From Jatrophihabitans sp. (GTDB taxonomy: Bacteria; Actinomycetota; Actinomycetes; Mycobacteriales; Jatrophihabitantaceae): 16,687 nt of DNA. The translations under genes and the position numbers were made by a program. Position 1 is the stretch's first letter, and each line of letters begins with the position of its first letter. The notes beneath the pieces are model-generated. The model did no database searches, was not told the origin of the DNA, and was given only the letters and a program-made list of their open reading frames with translations. The stretch spans positions 1-16,687 of the forward strand of contig JAOPVG010000459.1 in assembly GCA_025966255.1 (NCBI GenBank). The letters are read 5' to 3'. This document shows positions 14,096 through 16,687 of this stretch, piece by piece.

Positions 14096-15370
14096 ATGAC
14101 CGTCACGGGCACCGGACGCGGCACCAGGGCGCCGGCACACATCGATGCCGGCCGATGGCCCGACATCGCGGCGGTGCCACACTCCCCCGTGCGAGCGGCC
14201 ATCGCCAAACGCATCTTCCGCAACGCGGTGAATCGCGTCCCGCTACGGGTCGTCGAGCCCGGCTCGAGTTGGTACGGCGGCGGCACCGGCAATGATCCGG
14301 TGTTCCGGCTCGTCCGGCCCGAGGCCTTCTACCATCGTCTCGGCGAGACCGGCACGATCGGATTCGGCGAGGCCTACATGGCCGGCGACTGGACCACCGA
14401 CGATCTTCCCGGCGTGCTCTCGGCCTTCGCGGCCAACATGCGCAACATGATCCCGCCGGTGCTGCACAAGCTCCGCAACGCGGTGCTCAGCCGCCAACCC
14501 GGCCACCACGACAACACGATCGAGGGCGCGCGGGACAACATCCATCAGCACTACGACTTGTCCAACGACCTGTTCAAGCTCTTCCTCGACGAGACGCTGA
14601 CCTACTCGTCGGCGATCTTCGACGGCGAACCGAACGGCTCGGCGGAGGACCTCACCACCGCGCAGCACCGCAAGATCGACCGCCTGCTCGACGCCGCGAA
14701 CGTGCGCGAAGGCATCCGGGTGCTCGAGATCGGGACGGGCTGGGGCGAACTGTCCCTACGCGCCGCAGCGCGCGGCGCCGAGGTCACCACGCTGACGATC
14801 TCGACCGAACAAGCCGCACTCGCGACCAAGCGCATAGCGGAAGCCGGCTACTCCGATCGCGTGACCGTGCTGTTGCAGGACTACCGCGAGGTGCAGGGCC
14901 GCTACGACGCCGTGGTCAGCGTCGAGATGATCGAGGCGGTCGGCGCCAACCACTGGAACACCTATTTCGAGACGATCGACCGCGCGCTGGCCCCGGGCGG
15001 ACGGGTTGGTCTGCAGGCCATCCTGCAGGACGACTACACGGTGCTGGCCACGAAGGACACCTACACCTGGATCCGCAAGTACATCTTCCCGGGCGGGCAA
15101 CTCGCGTCGGTGGAGGCGATCGAGCGGACACTGGCCAAGCACACGACGCTGCGCGTCTCGGAGCGGTACAGCTTCAACCGCCACTACGCCGAGACGCTGC
15201 ACCGCTGGCGGGTGCGCTTCGAGGAGAACGCGGCCGCGGTCGATGCGCTCGGCTTCGACGAGACCTTCCGCCGCATGTGGTCGCTGTATCTCGCTTACTC
15301 CGAAGCGGGCTTCCGCAGCGGCTACCTCGACGTCCAGCAACTCACCCTGACGAAACCCCACCTGACCTGA
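14096..15370 (+). CDS. Cyclopropane-fatty-acid synthase family methyltransferase, UfaA1-like
   Basis: A 424-aa SAM-dependent enzyme that should act on double bonds of membrane phospholipid acyl chains. The N-terminal domain (about 30-130, with GFGEAYMAGDWTTDDL) and the NIHQHYDLSNDLFKLFLDE block (148-166) are family hallmarks. The SAM motif VLEIGTGWGE spans 209-218. It also has Glu280 in SVEMIEAVG, and YTWIRKYIFPGG (323-334). Against E. coli Cfa, Glu280 aligns with Glu239 and Tyr364 with Tyr317, but Ser172 replaces Cys139 and Gln307 replaces His266. The resulting GLQAI motif is typical of UfaA1-like actinobacterial proteins. The product could therefore be a cyclopropane or a 10-methylene/10-methyl chain. 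No TmsA-type FAD reductase is adjacent. GGAGG at 14084-14088 is 7 nt before the ATG. It is the third gene of the hydrolase operon, 36 nt after the previous stop. Confidence 0.92.
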   Translation: MTVTGTGRGTRAPAHIDAGRWPDIAAVPHSPVRAAIAKRIFRNAVNRVPLRVVEPGSSWYGGGTGNDPVFRLVRPEAFYHRLGETGTIGFGEAYMAGDWTTDDLPGVLSAFAANMRNMIPPVLHKLRNAVLSRQPGHHDNTIEGARDNIHQHYDLSNDLFKLFLDETLTYSSAIFDGEPNGSAEDLTTAQHRKIDRLLDAANVREGIRVLEIGTGWGELSLRAAARGAEVTTLTISTEQAALATKRIAEAGYSDRVTVLLQDYREVQGRYDAVVSVEMIEAVGANHWNTYFETIDRALAPGGRVGLQAILQDDYTVLATKDTYTWIRKYIFPGGQLASVEAIERTLAKHTTLRVSERYSFNRHYAETLHRWRVRFEENAAAVDALGFDETFRRMWSLYLAYSEAGFRSGYLDVQQLTLTKPHLT

Positions 15371-15386
15371 TCGGGTGTCGGCGGGC

Positions 15387-15398
15387 ACCGCTCGCGGT
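15387..15398 (+). terminator. Compact hairpin after the methyltransferase gene
   Basis: ACCGCTCGCGGT can fold as a 4-bp stem with a CTCG loop, 17 nt after the stop codon, followed by a pyrimidine-rich TCCCTTG. It could end the hydrolase-methyltransferase operon. The stem is short, so support is weak. Confidence 0.28.
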
Positions 15399-15449
15399 TC
15401 CCTTGCGGATGCGGCCCCGTGGAGGCTGCCGGCGCAACAAGATCACCCC

Positions 15450-15482
15450 GCGCGCCAGTGATGGTGCCGCGAAAAGGCGCGC
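15450..15482. repeat. 7-bp inverted repeat upstream of the DMT transporter promoter
   Basis: GCGCGCC (15450-15456) and GGCGCGC (15476-15482) are perfect inverted copies separated by 19 nt. The right arm ends 10 nt before the candidate -10 of the downstream transporter. It could be an operator pair or part of a terminator. In DNA this GC-rich, chance occurrence is possible. Confidence 0.25.
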
Positions 15483-15492
15483 AACGGTTCGA

Positions 15493-15503
15493 TACGTTGG
15501 GGC
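15493..15503 (+). promoter_or_regulatory. Candidate leaderless promoter -10 of the DMT transporter
   Basis: TACGTT (15493-15498) fits TANNNT and is followed by five bases (GGGGC) and the GTG at 15504. This is one base shorter than the spacing at the other leaderless genes here. The GGGG run is too close to the start codon to be a normal Shine-Dalgarno. Confidence 0.38.
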
Positions 15504-16337
15504 GTGACCGTTGTCCTCGGGCTGCTGGCTGCCCTGCTGTATGGCATCGGTGACTTCGCCGGCGGCATCACGTCGCGCCGGCACGGTGCGATAACGGTCT
15601 TGCTCTACAGCTATCCGGTCGGCGCGGTGCTCATGACCGCGATGCTGCCGTTCTTCCCCGGCCACGTCGACGCCCGCAGCGCCGGGTTCGGCATCGCCGG
15701 CGGCGTGATGGGACTCGTCGGCGTCATTGTCATGTACAGCTTGATGACGGTCGCGCCGATCAACATCATCTCGCCGATCACCGCCGTGCTCGCAGCAATC
15801 GTGCCGATCTTCGTCGGCGTCACGATCGGCGAACGGCCGCACTTCACCGCTTGGTTCGGCATCGTCCTCGGCCTCGCCGCCGTCGTGCTGGTCAGCCGCA
15901 CGAACGAGAGCCACCCGCACGGCCGGATCGGTGCGCGCATCGTCGCACTCGCGTTCGTGTCCGGGCTCGGCTTCGGGCTGTACTTCGTGTTCCTGGCCCG
16001 CGCCGGGGACAACTCCGGACTGTGGCCGCTGGTGATTTCCCGGTTCGCGTCGGCCGCGCTCATCCTGCCACTGGCCAAGGCCCGCGGCGCATTCAAGCCG
16101 GTGCGCGGCCGCATGCTCGCCATCGTCATTCTCGCCGGGGCGTGCGACGCCTTGGCCAACATGTTCTTCCTGCTCGCGTCGCGGGAGGGCCTGCTGTCAC
16201 TGGCGAGCGTGCTCACCTCGCTCTATCCCACGACGACGGTGATCCTCGCCGTCGGGCTCCTGCACGAGCACACCAGTCGCACCCAGCGCATCGGGCTGGC
16301 CCTCGCCGCCGGCGCGATCGTCCTGATCACCGTCTAG
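15504..16337 (+). CDS. DMT/EamA-family transporter
   Basis: A 277-aa integral membrane protein of the drug/metabolite transporter superfamily. It has about ten hydrophobic segments arranged as two EamA repeats (about 1-132 and 143-277). The first repeat opens VVLGLLAALLYGIGDFAGGITSRR and closes with the typical APINIISPITAVLAAIVPIFVGVTIGERP followed by an IVLGLAAVVLVS helix. The second ends with the equivalent SLASVLTSLYPTTTVILAVGLLHE and IGLALAAGAIVLITV. The linker between the halves is hydrophilic and basic (SRTNESHPHGRIGAR). Substrate cannot be inferred; the superfamily exports amino acids, metabolites or drugs. The GTG start at 15504 places the first helix right at the N-terminus, as is normal for the family, and agrees with the upstream -10. 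It is probably transcribed alone and is convergent with the polymerase gene at the right edge. Confidence 0.9.
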   Translation: MTVVLGLLAALLYGIGDFAGGITSRRHGAITVLLYSYPVGAVLMTAMLPFFPGHVDARSAGFGIAGGVMGLVGVIVMYSLMTVAPINIISPITAVLAAIVPIFVGVTIGERPHFTAWFGIVLGLAAVVLVSRTNESHPHGRIGARIVALAFVSGLGFGLYFVFLARAGDNSGLWPLVISRFASAALILPLAKARGAFKPVRGRMLAIVILAGACDALANMFFLLASREGLLSLASVLTSLYPTTTVILAVGLLHEHTSRTQRIGLALAAGAIVLITV

Positions 16338-16392
16338 GACGGACCTGCCACCGGCAACCCGATCGGCGGCGCGGACGCGACACGCCCGGGAT

Positions 16393-16410
16393 CGCGTTCG
16401 GCCGAACGCG
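16393..16410. terminator. 18-bp perfect palindrome, candidate bidirectional terminator
   Basis: CGCGTTCGGCCGAACGCG is a perfect 18-bp palindrome in the 179-bp gap between the convergent DMT transporter and polymerase-domain genes. CCCGGG and GGGCCCGGG runs flank it. It would form the same hairpin in either transcript, which suits a bidirectional terminator, although there is no T-tract. Nothing else is seen in this gap. Confidence 0.45.
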
Positions 16411-16516
16411 GGCGGCATCGGGCCCGGGAAGAATGACGACGCTCCCGTGCCGTTTGCGCAGCCGCCGTTTCTGTCATTCGCTCCTGTTCGACGAGCTGGG
16501 CGTCGACGGGTGCCGG

Positions 16517-16687
16517 TCACTCCGGCGCCTCGACCGGGCCGGGTGCGGGTTTCTCGTCGCCCCAGTTGGCGCGGTTCATCCGGGACGGCTGGACGCGCGG
16601 CGGCTCGCCATCCTGCTTCGGGAAGTTCGGCGGGTACGGCGCGTCGCCCAGTCCGTGGTCCTGCTCGTCGCGATCGGCCCACTCCAG
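16517..16687 (-). CDS. LigD-type polymerase-domain protein (Prim-PolC/PolD-like), C-terminal fragment
   Basis: The minus strand is open from the right edge of the window to TGA at 16519-16517, giving 56 residues and a stop. The fragment reads LEWADRDEQDHGLGDAPYPP, followed by NFPKQDGEPPRVQPSRMNRA and a short acidic tail. The combination W-x-x-R-D, GLGDAPYPP, FPK and GEPPRVQPSR is the characteristic ending of stand-alone archaeo-eukaryotic-primase-type polymerase domains related to LigD PolDom and mycobacterial Prim-PolC. Such enzymes fill gaps with nucleotides, often ribonucleotides, in end joining or base excision repair. The catalytic part lies outside the window. The stand-alone nature is inferred from the stop codon shortly after the motif. 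It shares the strand of ligC, a known functional partner, but is about 6 kb away from it. Confidence 0.75.
   Translation of the reverse strand: MEWADRDEQDHGLGDAPYPPNFPKQDGEPPRVQPSRMNRANWGDEKPAPGPVEAPE

Noticed and set aside
16197..16682. 161-aa minus-strand open frame at the right edge
   Set aside because: It overlaps the end of the DMT gene and is Arg/Ala/Gly-rich. The adjacent frame on the same strand carries the clear polymerase-domain C-terminus.

Overview
The window is high-GC DNA from an actinobacterium (class Actinomycetes). The evidence is GC-rich third codon positions, frequent GTG starts, TANNNT -10 elements placed as in leaderless actinobacterial transcripts, and the gene content: a treX-treY-treZ trehalose route, a LigC-type ATP-dependent DNA ligase, a LigD-polymerase/Prim-PolC-like protein, a Hip1/CaeA-like lipoprotein hydrolase and a UfaA1-like lipid methyltransferase. 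The genus cannot be resolved. Coding density is very high, and no gap between genes exceeds 180 bp.

Left part (1-5973): trehalose from glycogen. The 3' part of glgX/treX (debranching) is followed 3 nt later by treY (maltooligosyl trehalose synthase). treZ (trehalohydrolase) follows, but it is separated from treY by an oppositely oriented ppk2 gene (polyphosphate:nucleotide phosphotransferase). GlgX frees linear maltodextrins, TreY isomerises their reducing end to a trehalosyl unit, and TreZ releases trehalose.

Middle part (5979-9423): a tight minus-strand operon encodes an AI-2E/PerM-type permease, a small-residue-rich membrane-associated protein (possibly EcsC-like), a 67-aa protein of unknown function and a DHFR/RibD_C-fold reductase. 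It faces a plus-strand RibD-type pyrimidine-reductase-family gene. A 14-bp palindrome between them contains a -10 hexamer for each direction.

Right part (9478-16687): ligC (minus), a DUF4393/Abi-alpha-like gene (plus), then a three-gene plus-strand operon of Hip1/CaeA-like lipoprotein hydrolase, small alpha/beta hydrolase (ATGA overlap) and UfaA1/Cfa-like methyltransferase. A DMT/EamA transporter follows. At the right edge, on the minus strand, is the C-terminus of a LigD-type polymerase-domain protein.

No mobile element, CRISPR array, tRNA or rRNA was seen. This is mostly core metabolism, repair and envelope biology, not a mobile or defence island. The points most worth a second look are the mirror-symmetric bidirectional promoter, the repeated TANNNT-N6-start arrangement, the uncharacterised four-gene minus operon with its hidden 67-aa gene, the altered active-site residues of the Cfa-like enzyme, and ppk2 lodged between treY and treZ.
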